DNA from: Orbilia blumenaviensis
Lineage: Eukaryota; Ascomycota; Orbiliomycetes; Orbiliales; Orbiliaceae
DNA: 64,000 bases
NCBI GenBank assembly: GCA_036872755.1
Contig: JAVHNS010000006.1
Coordinates: 2,170,001 to 2,234,000, forward strand
Direction of reading: 5' to 3'
A program made the position numbers and the translations under genes. Below the pieces are notes generated by a model, which was given only the letters and a program-made list of their open reading frames with translations, was not told where the DNA came from and ran no database searches. Of this stretch, positions 1-11,169 are shown one piece after another (the first letter of the stretch is position 1; each line of letters opens with the position of its first letter).

Positions 1-133
1 TGAATCTTTTATACATTCGATCCCTCGGATATTTCGAAATACCAGCTCGTTCGCTTCTCTGAACGTCTAGACGACAGTCTTCCTTCTCTTTTTTTACCCT
101 CCCTTTTTCTTTCGTTCTTTCACATCCGATACA

Positions 134-1690
134 ATGTCCGGTGCCGTAGTGGATAGCCCGGCGGCGCTTCCCGCTGCTCCTTCTGTCAAGAAGAAGCCAG
201 TTTCTTTTAGCAATCTATTACGTAGGTTTTCCCACCTCAATCTGATATCTGCGTTCACACTTTTCGGGTGTGGAGTTCCGAGGCATAGCTGACTGTTGTT
301 TCTGTGTTATAGTTGGTGCTGGATTAAACATGTTTGAGTAAGTGGCATAGATTCATTATGAAGGCGTGGGATGGAGATGGCATAGAATCACCAGAAGCTG
401 ACTTGAGATTGTTATGATATGAAGAGTTACAACATTGGGCCAGGTATGTTCTCAGACAACTGTTATATCTTTGAATAAATGACGTAGACTAACGATTTGA
501 ATAGCCCTTAGAAGTTATCAAGGTACATTCGATCTCAATCGGGGAATGATTATATTTTAAGGCAGGATCACTAATACTCCCGTTCGACAGACGCACATGG
601 CCGCCAACAGAGGAGATTCGCTGCCTGCTGCTATTCCTAAGATTTGGGCCAGAGGTGGTCCCTTCGGTTTCTACCAGGGTTTAATACCATGGGTTCGTGC
701 TACATACCATTTTAGGTCCAGCGATTGGGAATATACTAATTATGATGATACTAGGCCTGGATTGAGGCTTCCACCAAGGGCGCTGTCCTGTTATTCGTTT
801 CCTCTGAAGCCGAGTATGTTGCCTATACAATAATTTATATACGAACCATATCCTAACGAGCTACACGCAGGTACTACGCCCGCACAGCTGGCGCCGCGCC
901 ATTCTTAGCAGGTATCACTGGTGGTGTCGTCGGTGGTGTCGCACAGGCCTATGCCACCATGGGTTTCTGCACCTGCATGAAGACAGTCGAGATCACCCGT
1001 CACAAGCAGGCTGCTGCCGGTGCGAAGCCACAATCCTCCATGGCCGTCTTCATGGACATCTACCGTCGCGAGGGTATTCGCGGCATCAACCGAGGTGTCA
1101 ATGCCGTCGCAATCAGACAGATGACGAACTGGGGTAGCAGATTCGGATTGAGTCGGCTGGCGGAGCAAGGGATCAGAGATATCAGAGGCAAAGGCGAGAA
1201 GGATTCCTTGACGGCCGTTGAGAAGATTGCGGCATCGGCCGTCGGTGGTGGGTTGAGCGCCTGGAATCAGCCCATCGAGGTTATCAGAGTAGAAATGCAG
1301 AGCAAGACCGTTGATCCGAACCGGCCTAAGAACTTGACTGTGGCCAAGGCTTTCAAGTGAGTTTTTTGGTGTTTTTGTTTTTTTCCGTCATATTATCGGA
1401 TACCCGAGGTTATTGTTGGAGCCTACTTGCTAACATGCGGAATTTAGCTATATCTACTCCAACAACGGTCTTAAGGGCCTGTACCGCGGTGTCACACCCA
1501 GAATAGGTCTTGGTATCTGGCAGACAGTGTGCATGGTCGGTCTTGGTGATATGTGAGTTTCCAAATATTACCTTCGGTTATCTATCGATAATAGTTTTTT
1601 TTTGTTGTTGTTACTAACCCGACACAAAACTACAGGGCCAAGGAAGCCGTCGAGAAGCTCACCGGCGAGAAGGTTACCGCGAAACACTAA
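134..1690 (+). CDS. YHM2: Mitochondrial citrate/2-oxoglutarate carrier Yhm2
   Basis: Mitochondrial carrier family protein that exchanges citrate for 2-oxoglutarate across the inner membrane. Nine exons by my reading: 134-221, 313-337, 425-443, 505-522, 591-692, 755-813, 871-1356, 1448-1552, 1636-1690, giving 318 residues against about 314 in the yeast protein. The spliced product starts MSGAVVDSP, contains [16 protein letters not shown], the first carrier signature GQPLEVIKTHMAANR, the Yhm2-typical block [16 protein letters not shown], a late signature [14 protein letters not shown] and ends TGEKVTAKH. Very small exons (25, 19 and 18 nt) are fixed by the conserved peptide EVTTLGQPLEVIKT. The donor of intron 5 at 693 is the unusual GTTCGT, but no other join keeps [12 protein letters not shown]. 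Yeast Yhm2 was also described as a mitochondrial DNA maintenance suppressor. Identification is strong; the exact limits of the smallest exons are inferred. Confidence 0.95.
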
Positions 1691-3438
1691 ATCGATAATT
1701 ACCTGAAACAAACAAATCAACCATTCCTATTCGGATTACTACATCTCCGATATCTGCCTACTTAAAGTGTGCGCGGCGAAATTATATAGGTCTTTGGGGC
1801 GAGATTTTTGGATGTTTTTGTCGGTATATAGTGTATTCTACCCTTGGTACCCTGGACAGGCCCGTTTACTAGGTATCGAGGAATGGGTTGCATATACATA
1901 TGATCAATGTCGTAGCAGCGTTTCGGATTTTTTATGTCCTTTTCCTCTTCCTCTTCTTCCTCTTCTTCACCTACCTCTTCATGCTACCTTTTTTCTGTCT
2001 ATATATTCCTCTTTTTTCTCTTTCCCCCCATTTTGATATGCTTTTAATGAGGGTTTTTAGCTTAGCCAGGCTGGAGCGGGGTGGCGGGACTCGAAATAGA
2101 CGGTGGTATAAAAAAGTACTTAGTCAAGTTGTTTATCAAGCGCTCAATCGCAATCTAAATTTCCGAACCGCCTCATCTGCTCATATCATATCATAACATG
2201 TGACGTGATCTAGACATCATTCAGGTACCACCGTGTGTCGCAAATTAATCTATCTCGGTAGAAGATAAAACACGGGTAGTTACCTAGGCCTTGCGTCTAC
2301 TGGCTACCCTCATACTGGTAAGGTATGGAATCGGGTGGAAAGCAAAATAAAAAAACACAAGCCCCATATTTACTCAATCATTCTATTCAATCTGAGCCGC
2401 CGACGTAAGAAGTACTAATCTATCATGCATCAAGGGGAAACAGCCAATGATGGCGCGTTGAGTGTTGTTGGCGTTTTGGCAGGTATTAATATAATTACTC
2501 CCAGAACAGGCAATTTCTAGCGGGACAAACACACTTTTTCGGCCTTTTTAGTGAGCTACGTTCGAGAATAAAGCTTTGGATTTCCAGAACGCCTCAAACC
2601 AGACAGACCAGACCACGACACACTATTGCCCTGGGTCTCCTAGCAGCAGGCAGCCAAACAACCACCCCTCCTCTCACACCATCCCTCCCCTTTCCAATAT
2701 ATACCTATCCACACATCCTGCAACTAATAGGTACCTCTACCTAGTATACTGCTACTACTGCTACTACTACTGCCACTATTGCCACTACTTCGACATACAG
2801 TATATCCCGGGTCATACACACATATATATATACACACACACACGCCACTCAATCCCGCCGAATTGGAAAACCAATCTCTCTCCCTCTCTCTCTCTCCCTC
2901 TCTTTCTCTCAATTCACAGGCACACACACACACACACACACACTCCGTAGTAACGGAACGGTCGCAATTCGCATCAGCTTACAGTACGTTAGACGTTACA
3001 TACGCACCCGACCCCGTTTGTAACACGAAACCCATTTTCTCTACCACCGCCCGCCTTGCCAGGTAGCTACTTGTCAGTTAGCTCCAGAAGGAAAAGAAAA
3101 ACAACGTACCTGAATTGGTAGCTCCCGACACCGACGGCGCAGAAAAACCGTAACATGCTGTAGATACACAACCAGGGGCGCAACTACTGCAACTTGTCTA
3201 CAATCCTTATAAAACACAGCGTCCTTTTTTATTTTATTTTTTCTTCCCTTTTGCGGATTTTTCGGAGTTCCACGGCATAACCCGATATTATACTATCCTT
3301 CCCTACTACCTGCCAACAACCGGAATCCAGGGCCCTTTTTTTGTGATCTCCTGGGGGGTGGGTCGATTGGACCACTTTTTTTTTTCGCTCTCTCTTTACT
3401 TTATTATATATATTATACAATACAAATAGCCGTCCCTC
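1691..3438. other. Intergenic region YHM2-HOOK
   Basis: Contains the YHM2 3' flank, a pyrimidine-rich stretch around 1930-2035 and the upstream region and leader of HOOK. Short open frames here are compositional (CT- and CA-rich) and show no recognisable protein. Microsatellites near 2816-2942 are listed separately. Confidence 0.7.
2816..2942. repeat. Compound CA/TA, CT and CA microsatellite
   Basis: Three adjacent simple repeats upstream of HOOK: alternating CA/TA at about 2816-2843, a CT tract at about 2874-2910 and an uninterrupted CA tract at about 2921-2942. They lie about 500 bp before the HOOK start codon and are likely length-polymorphic. Confidence 0.9.
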
Positions 3439-6400
3439 ATGAGTTCCAATGCTGCAGCTGGCGCTGCACTGCTTGACTGGGTATATTCCGCTTTACCATT
3501 CGGTCAATGGCGAGGAGTTATTTTGTCGTGTCTTTTTTTAACTTACTAATCTTGTCACTTTTTTGTTAAAATATGAATAGATCAAGCTCTTCCCGATCGA
3601 AGCCGATATATCCAATCTAAACGACCTGGCGGACGGAACGGTTATATGCAAACTACTACGTATGTGGGCCCCCCCAAATAAATCGCAGATAGTAATAACA
3701 GCAACTTTTTCGATTGCCTGTCATCCCCCCCGTTTTTCACTATTTTCATTTTTGCTTTTGTTTTATCTCCTTTCAGGGATTTTAGATATGCTGACGATTG
3801 TGTGTGTGAGGTATGTGACGGGCGGGGGTTGGGATTTGAATAGTTGACATCGACTACTATGCATTTCATGAGGACATTAGCAAGATCACACCGTCGGAGC
3901 AGTGGGTCGTTCGGTTTCAAAATCGTGAGTTTCTAGCCAAAAATTACCCCGCCTTTGGTCTTTATCGTTATATTTTGGTTTTGGGGAGCTAACCGTTTCG
4001 TACAGTCAAGAAGATCCATAAAGCGCTGGTACACTACTACACCTCGAGTCTACAACGTCGTGCGCCTACATCATCGAAATATGCTCCGGATCTGCTGGCA
4101 ATTGCGCGGGAGGGGTCGCAGCGGGAGCTCATCAAGGTGGTTCCACCCCTTCTTTTTCGCAAAAATAGAGAATATTCACATGAAGCGGCGGAATTATTGA
4201 CGATATGAGATTTTTCTTTCTTTCTTTCCATATTGCAGCTCATCAAACTGGTTGTCATCGTCGCGATAGAATCCGAACGTCGAGAGCACTATATCACCCA
4301 AATCCAGAAATTAAGCTCGACCTCACAAAATGAATTCATGCTGGTTATCGACCAGATGATGAAGCTGGACGAGGATAATGCCGATGATGTCGATAAACAC
4401 GTTTTACACACGTACGGCCCTTCCTTCTCCTCCTTCTTAGGAAACACACCGGGGCAGCTGTTCCATGCTAACCGTAGATATTGCATGGATACTAGTTCCG
4501 AAACGGAGTTCCAGATGGAAGAGGAAATCAGTCGTCTAGTGACTGAGAAGGAATCGCTGGAGAACGAGCATAAGCAGCTCCTTGACCGCTTTAACAAATC
4601 ACAGTCGGCGAATGAGGAGCTTCGCGCGGAGATACAGCATTTGCAGGATCGGTTGACTGATGGGCCGGTTTCTAGTACGGCACAGTCGAAGGCCGATATG
4701 GTGCTGCAGATACAGCTTGATCAGCTACAGGCCGATGTGTAAGAACTCCGATTTCTCACATACACACGCATGAAGTGATTCTTGTTTCGGGGTTTACTAA
4801 TACATATACATATGTATTCGGCTATAGCCATAAAATGGAAGATACGATCAGTGAGCGCGATGCCACTATTGCCGGCAATGAGAACACGATCAAGCTTCTA
4901 AACCGCAAGGTTGAAGACCTAACCCGCGCCTCGGACCATGTCGAAAAACTCAAGGACGACCTAGACACCGCCCGCCATACTGTTGAAAAGCTTCGAAAGG
5001 AACAAAACGTCATGCAGCACTACAAGAAGAAACTTGAAAGTATGCCTGAGTTGGAGAAGAGGCTTAAGTTCCTTGAGGAGGAGAATACGACTATGCAGAG
5101 GGAGAATGTACAGATGGAAGAGGCGATAAGGTCGAATACTGGAGACAAGAAGTTGATCGGAACCTATAAGAAGCAAATTGAACGCTACGAAGCCGAGCAC
5201 GCTGAATTGCTTAAGGAAAAACAGAGACTTGAGCTTGAGAACGCGAGCATGAGGGAGGTAGTAGCCGGTGCAGAGGGTCAAAGGAGCAAAGATACAGAAC
5301 ACATCCAAACTCTGGAGGTCAAAGTCCAAGAGCTGGAAAACGGACTCATCGGCCAGGCGTCGGAGTCTATCCAGGGAGACTTGGATTCCGAAATGAACTT
5401 TAGAGGGGTTACGAAGACGGATCTCAAGCTAAGAATCAACAAGTTGGAAAGGGAAAACCAGCAACTTAAGGAAACTGGTTTGAAATCGGCAGATTCGGTG
5501 GTACTGCAAAATCTGTTGGAGGATAAGGAGAAAGCCAGGCACAGACTAGAGCAGGATGTGCTCATCACGAACAGTGACAAGTTGGCGCTCGAAGCAGAAC
5601 TAGCCTCCTTTAAGCATGGCGGGGAAATCGATGAAGGGTAAGAATACTTATTACCGATCCCCTTTTACGTAAAATGGTTGTTTTGTTTTTTTTTAATCTT
5701 CAAAAAGTACCAAGAAAGGCTTACATGTTCCCTCTTTTGGAATCTCGCACCTCCACAGTTCACCGATTGTCATCCAACTCCGAAAGAACATTGAAGAAAG
5801 AGACCGGATCATCCAGGAAACCCGCAAACAGCTAGACGACAGACCACCGCTCTCGGTTAGCACTGGAGATGCCTCTATCAACAGGCTAATTAATGAAAAG
5901 GACGAGCTCCAGCGAACAATAGCTGAACTCAAGGACACCCTCTTGGATTCCGAGAAGGGTAATGGAGAACTCAAGGCTACTCTGGCGGCTATTGGAGGAT
6001 CGAGGGAAGGTAGTTATGGAGAGCTGGAGAAGCGAGTTCTGCAGTTGCAGGATAAGCTTGAGGATAGACGGGAGAAGGCGATTAAATTACGTGAGGTATG
6101 TTCAAGATCCCCCCCGGTTCAATACATCATTCAGTAGATTGGGGGTTTTGGAGAATGGATAATATCCTGGAGAGCTTTTTTTACTAACTTGAGATTACTT
6201 GGGGGTGAATAACAGCACATAAAGAAGCAAAACACATCCATCAAGGAGCTTCAAGATGAGCTCGACACCGCAAAGACCTCAGGCGGTGCGGGCAAGAAGG
6301 GCGGTCCAGCATATGAAACCCTGGTCGCGCAAAAAGAAACCCTTATGAAAGAGATGGATTTGATGACAAGCGCTTGGTATGATATCACGTCGCGGTTGCA

Positions 6401-6559
6401 GTCAAATACCGTTACGTTGGGGAGGAGGAAGGAAGCACCCGTGAGTTGGCTGGGGAAGCAGAGGCAGGCAGTCGCCAATTTCCCCGTGAGTCAACCCTCT
6501 ATTATTCTAGGTATCGCGCAGTTGGCCTGGCGAAGCTAACAGTGCTGCAGAGACGGTAG
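3439..6559 (+). CDS. hookA: HOOK-family dynein/cargo adaptor
   Basis: Cytoplasmic HOOK protein, which links early endosomes to dynein and kinesin-3 on microtubules in filamentous fungi. Nine exons inferred: 3439-3480, 3581-3659, 3844-3924, 4006-4136, 4239-4738, 4828-5637, 5759-6095, 6216-6485, 6551-6559; 752 residues. The N-terminal ~165 residues form the HOOK (calponin-like) domain, reading AALLDWIKLFPI, LADGTVICKLL, LDIDYYAFHEDISKITPSE, LKKIHKALVHYYTSSL and LIKLIKLVVIVAIESERR. The rest is almost continuous coiled coil rich in E, K, L and Q, ending AWYDITSRLQSNT and a short SWLGKQRQ tail. Exon 4 ends with a weak GTGGTT donor and the 10-nt string at the two exon ends is duplicated (see findings). 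The final exon codes only two residues and a stop, and is the least certain join. It is convergent with HEM13. Confidence 0.9.
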
Positions 6560-7319
6560 GTCATTTAAATTTTTGAATTAAAAAAAAAAGACCTCTGTTT
6601 TTCTTTTTTCTTTTCATGATGTGAATGTCCCCTCTACTCGCCCCCCCTCCTGCTTCATACCAATCTTGTAGCCTCTTTTATCTTCTTATATGCCTGTCAT
6701 TATATTCTTTTCTTTCATTCCCTCCTGTTATTTTTGATGTGAAGCTGTTATCACGTTGGCATGGGTTTTGGAGTTTCTTGAAAGTACTAGCAGCGTTTAC
6801 CATCATGTTCTCGTTTCCTTCCTTTTTTCCTATTTTACCAGGTCTTCTCGTTTACTTTTTATGAACAAAGGCCCAGTCCGAATTAGAGAGTAGATTATGA
6901 CCGAAATACCCCCCCTACCATATCTTTCTAATTACTTTCACTCTTTTCTCTTTTTTTAATTTTTCTTTTAGATGCTTTTCTGGTATATATATATATATAC
7001 CTACTATTATATACATTTTTCATCTTTTCAAATTTCCCTTCCTTTTCATAAACAAATAATTCCCGCTTTTCCAAAACATTTAACCCCCTTCCTTTACTAT
7101 GATAAACTTTTTTCTTCTTCTTTTCCCTTCCGTTGAAAGACGATTTATTTTACATTTATAATGGATTTGTAATATTATAGTATAGATTAGGTAGCGTGTG
7201 ATCAAACTTTTTTTGCTTCATTTAAAAAAAAAAAAAAAAAAAAAGATTTCGTCCCCGGTATTTGGTAAGATACGCTATTGGGTAGGTGAAGTGAAGTGGT
7301 GGGCGTATAGGCTGTGAAA
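6560..7319. other. Convergent 3' region HOOK-HEM13
   Basis: AT-rich and pyrimidine-rich 3' flanks of two convergent genes. It includes an uninterrupted run of 21 A at 7224-7244 and a short TA repeat near 6985-7000. No further gene is recognisable. Confidence 0.7.
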
Positions 7320-7516
7320 CTACACCCATTCCACCGGTTCTTTGAGAACCTTGAGCAGACGCTCCTCCCGGCTACCGGGTGTGGGCTCATGCATGTACTG
7401 CCATCTCGCCGTTAATGGCAAAGACATCAATATCCTATATGTCATAGATACATACTGTTAGTAAGCGAAAGAAGGCCATGACTCGATCTGGAATGGACTC
7501 TCTGGGGAAAAAAAGG

Positions 7517-7554
<38 letters not shown>

Positions 7555-8840
7555 GACTTACGACTCGACTCTTGCGCCAGGGGTATTGAGACCAAAGCTA
7601 GTACCACGATCGTGGACCAGATTAAATTCCACATACCGACCCCTCCTCAACTGCTGCCACTGCTTCTCGGCGTCCGTAAACGGCATATCCTTCCTTCTTT
7701 CGATCACAGGCACATAGCTTGGTAAAAACGCCTTCAAGCAATCCTGGACGAACGAAAACAGTTGCTCGGGATCCTTGTCATCAAGGTCATCGAAGAAGAT
7801 GCCACCGACGCCACGGCATTCTTCCCTGTGTTTGACGAAAAAGTACTCGTCGCACCATTTCTTGAATTTGGGGTAGTAATCCTTGTCGTGCTTGTCGCAA
7901 GCTTCTTTGATGGTTTTGTGGAAGTGGATCGCATCCTCATCGAAGAGGTAGGAAGGGGTGAGATCGGTGCCACCACCGAACCACCAGGACTGGGAAGTTC
8001 CGTCTGGGTTCATGGTTTCGAAGTAGCGGTAATTCAGGTGGACGGTTGGCGCATTGGGGTTATGGGGATGTAGAACCATGCTTAACCCGGCCGCAAAGAA
8101 ATCCAGCGGGTCGCCAGTAGGCGAAGCAATGTTCTTATGGTCTACTCTCATCTTCTCAACAGCGGCTGGAGGCAACTTGCCGTAAACAATTGAGATGTTT
8201 ACGCCAGCCTTCTCAAAGACGTTTCCGTCCTGGAGGATGCAGCTTATACCACCGCCGCCGTGGGAACGCTCCCAGGTGTCAACTTGGAAGGGTTTCCCAT
8301 CAACGGCGCCCAGGGTAGCGATTATCTGGGACTGTTGGTCCTTAATGAATTGCTCCATGCGCAGGCGCATGGGAGAGTCTGGAGTTACGCCATTGTCGTA
8401 TTTCTACTAGCGAGCGAGAGAGGGTGTGAGCGACCAGGTTTCGGACAGAGGGATGGGAATTTGATTATTGCGGGGTAATTGGATATAGAGGAGGGGGGAG
8501 TGCTACCGTCTTCTGGTCCTGTTGATTGATCGGAACCGGGTTCTTCTTCGAATCGCATTGTATCCTTGGTGCGGACTAGACAGAACAACAAGCAGGTTAG
8601 GCAATTGGCCGAATCGAGGTATATATGCTTTTCCCTTACATATTGCCAATAGCTCAATCCCAGAGCAGTCGCACCAGCAGCGCCAACGACCGCTAGTTTC
8701 GACAATTGAGAGGGATTGAGAGTACCCTGCGACCACGTCGAGTTTAGTCTACGCCCGGGGATCCTCGGGATCGAACGTCGAAGAGGATTCTGTGCATTCC
8801 GGAGTAGGACTGTCGAGGAGGAGGACCGAAATGGCTTCAT
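7320..8840 (-). CDS. HEM13: Coproporphyrinogen III oxidase, mitochondrial
   Basis: Oxygen-dependent coproporphyrinogen III oxidase, which decarboxylates two propionates to give protoporphyrinogen IX in haem synthesis. Four exons on the minus strand: 8840-8640, 8575-8507, 8403-7562, 7434-7320; 408 residues. The N-terminus ([20 protein letters not shown]) is Arg/Ser-rich and followed by a hydrophobic segment, [18 protein letters not shown], consistent with import into the intermembrane space as seen in some fungal and animal homologues. The catalytic core begins near residue 95 ([12 protein letters not shown]) and contains the family blocks [34 protein letters not shown] and [10 protein letters not shown], ending [16 protein letters not shown]. 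The frame of the 69-nt second exon is set by phase-0 splicing on both sides. The last intron carries a CT microsatellite right after its donor. Identification is certain; exon 2 is inferred. Confidence 0.96.
7520..7551 (-). repeat. (CT)n tract inside HEM13 intron 3
   Basis: About 15 GA units on the plus strand, so CT on the transcript, lying a few bases after the GTAAGT donor (7561-7556) of the last HEM13 intron. A pyrimidine run next to the donor rather than the acceptor is unusual in position. Confidence 0.85.
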
Positions 8841-10525
8841 TGTGTTTCGGGTCCTTGGATTCAATTCCCAGATACCAGGATCTCTGAATCCTTTTTTTTC
8901 CCCTCGATCGCAGGTACGGATATTCCGCAAATAGAAAGGACGAAGACAATGGGATCGATCCAAGGAACAGAGTGCCGCTGGTAGAACGGTCGGGGTTAAA
9001 TTAGACTCTTTCTAATTTTTTTATTTTATTTTTTTTCGTTTCCAAGTTTTGGATCGGAATGCGAATGCAAGATGTGGTGCAGGTTTTATATGCAGGTTTG
9101 AGACTACGGCCGACAAGCTTCAGCTAAAGAGCTTCGGCCAGAACCGGCGCGTTGAGTGTCGTGTGAATCGCGTGACATTTTGGGAGGTGGCGGCGATCTC
9201 CAACACGTCGCAACACTTTTCTTTCTCCGTGGGAACGGAAATTTCACTGGCAATGCAATGTTAATCCGGCCGATTCGATTCGATTCGATCCGGCTCGCGT
9301 TCACGTTCGGTTTCCCGGCCGGGGGGTTCTGGCAGGCGGCAAACACTGCAAAGTGCAATTCTTAACGGGGCCAATACGTTAACCATTGGTGAACGGCTCC
9401 AGGTTCACGTTAAGGCTAAGGCTAAGCCGAAAGGCCAGAGGCCCGTGCCGCTGTGGGACTCCAGCTTTCAAATTCTCTGGCTAGATGCAGATGGGTCCTT
9501 ACCATATCAAACTGTGCATGAATTGTCCTGCAGCGTCCACCCCCTCGCTCACACAGGAGTAAGTACTTGTACTTGGAAATCCTGCGACAGAACTCGAGAG
9601 ATTTACAAAAGGATATCCCGCTTGTTTTTCCCTGGAAATTTTTAGTAAAAAAAAAGCGAGAGAAAAGGAATCGAGGCTGGGTAGATTCAGTCTGATCGGT
9701 TAGGCGATTTAGTGTTCCAAGTTTTTCGGTTTTTGCGAGTTCTGAATGGGTACTTTTCGATGCAAGGAATCATGCTACATGAGACAATCCAGGCTAGTAT
9801 AATTTGAGTCCGAGGAGTTCGAATACTTATCGCATGAAAAAGGGTCCAGGCCTGGTACTCTACGTACTGTGCTGTACGATGATGGATACCATGGAATAAA
9901 GAATGCATTCGATTCAATAAAACGACACCCGTCCAAGCCCAATTGGCTGTGCTTCGGCAAGATCTCTGGCTATTGGCACACATATTATGCATACATCTAT
10001 GCGTCAATCATGCAGGCCATTTTGATACGAGGCTGCGAGCGATTGCGAGGATTTTTCCAACCCCGCACAAATAGATTCCAGTTGAGACACACATGTAAAG
10101 GCAGGTCGGACGTTGTTGTACGAGGGATTAATATTCTTTCTGTGTAACGGCGGCGAATATAAATATCGGATGAAGCAGCCTTTGAAATATACGATCTTTT
10201 TTATTTTCCTCCTCTATATTGTAGCCGACTGAATCCAAAACCCCAAGCCTCCAAGTATCAAGAAAGCCACACACACACACACACACACAAACATTATATC
10301 ACATATACATCTAAATTATTGCTATTATACTATATACAAAATCAAGTATCTACTTATCCAGTAGTACTCAATTAATCTCCCTCCTCTCTTCATCTCCATC
10401 CTCATCCTCATCCTCATCCTCCTAATCATCAAATACAAGTCTATAAAAATGCGACGTCGAAAACTGCGGCGTCTACCGCCCACTCCAACCTCAAACTCTC
10501 ACATAAACCCCATCCTGCCTGAAAC
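8841..10525. other. HEM13 upstream region, no gene seen
   Basis: HEM13 promoter and further upstream sequence. It holds a short GATTC-type repeat near 9273-9290, a TAAGGC repeat near 9412-9425 and a CA microsatellite near 10269-10288. Open frames are short and match nothing I recognise. Confidence 0.6.
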
Positions 10526-11163
10526 CTCTAGACTGTCGTCTAGAGACTTTCAATTTTTTAAAGATCCTGTTTTCGCCAGAAAACCGGGATTAACTCTCAT
10601 ACAACCCCCATCCTGATGGTTGGGGGTTTTTAGTCCTGTGGCACACAGGATCTGGTCTGGGCCGGGCATCGTTCGAAAGCGAAGCCCGCGACTGTGCATG
10701 CTACGGTGTGCAAGTGCCAACGTCAGCCGGCAAAACAATCCTGGTTGGCTGTTCGACGGCCCCACCGTCAGAATTTTACAATCCGGCACCAGGCCAATAT
10801 ACTTTATGTATATTGGCCGGGTTGCGAAGCATTTGGAGCAGCTTTGGAGTAAAGCTGCCCTGAGCTTTTTCCTTTTTTATTTCCTTTTCTTTTGTCATCA
10901 TCATTATTCTTGAGAGGACGGTGATATCCACTCGGCGATGACGTGGAAAAGCGGATTGTACCATGTTCTGGCACGGCGGTCTCTTTTCTATCAGGGTTTC
11001 TTTTTCGTGACGAGAAATCTTGAGGGTAGTGTGCTCCGGTGGGGGGAGATCCGTAGTGGAGTCCGGATCTCCCCCGGGCTGTTCAAACGGGTGGTTTGCT
11101 AATATTGATATCGGCCGCCAGTTCAAAACAAAGGTGTAATGAATAGATTCATTCACCTTTGTT
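10526..11163. repeat. Cluster of perfect short hairpins
   Basis: At least eight inverted repeats follow one another within 640 bp: 10526-10545 (7-bp arms), 10569-10584 (6), 10603-10628 (about 10 with one mismatch), 10635-10649 (6), 10755-10769 (5), 10792-10818 (11, perfect, 5-nt loop), 10838-10858 (8), 11042-11075 (12, perfect, 10-nt loop) and 11127-11163 (about 17 with one bulge). Many arms are GC-rich in an otherwise AT-rich area. No protein gene is recognised, although a 136-codon frame is open on the minus strand across 11186-10776. It resembles hairpin-rich intergenic DNA of fungal mitochondrial genomes or a structured RNA; neither is proven. Confidence 0.75.
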
Positions 11164-11169
11164 AGATAT

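Noticed and set aside
62..82. 15-nt similarity between the window start (GTCTAGACGACAGTCT region) and the reverse complement of the hairpin at 10526-10545
   Set aside because: A 15-nt match between two places in 64 kb is expected by chance and is not flanked by further similarity.
8385..8963. 192-codon frame through HEM13 exons 1-2 in a single frame
   Set aside because: It reads straight through two introns. The correct exon 2 frame ([12 protein letters not shown]...QQDQKT) is set by phase-0 splice sites on both sides and joins to the conserved [10 protein letters not shown].
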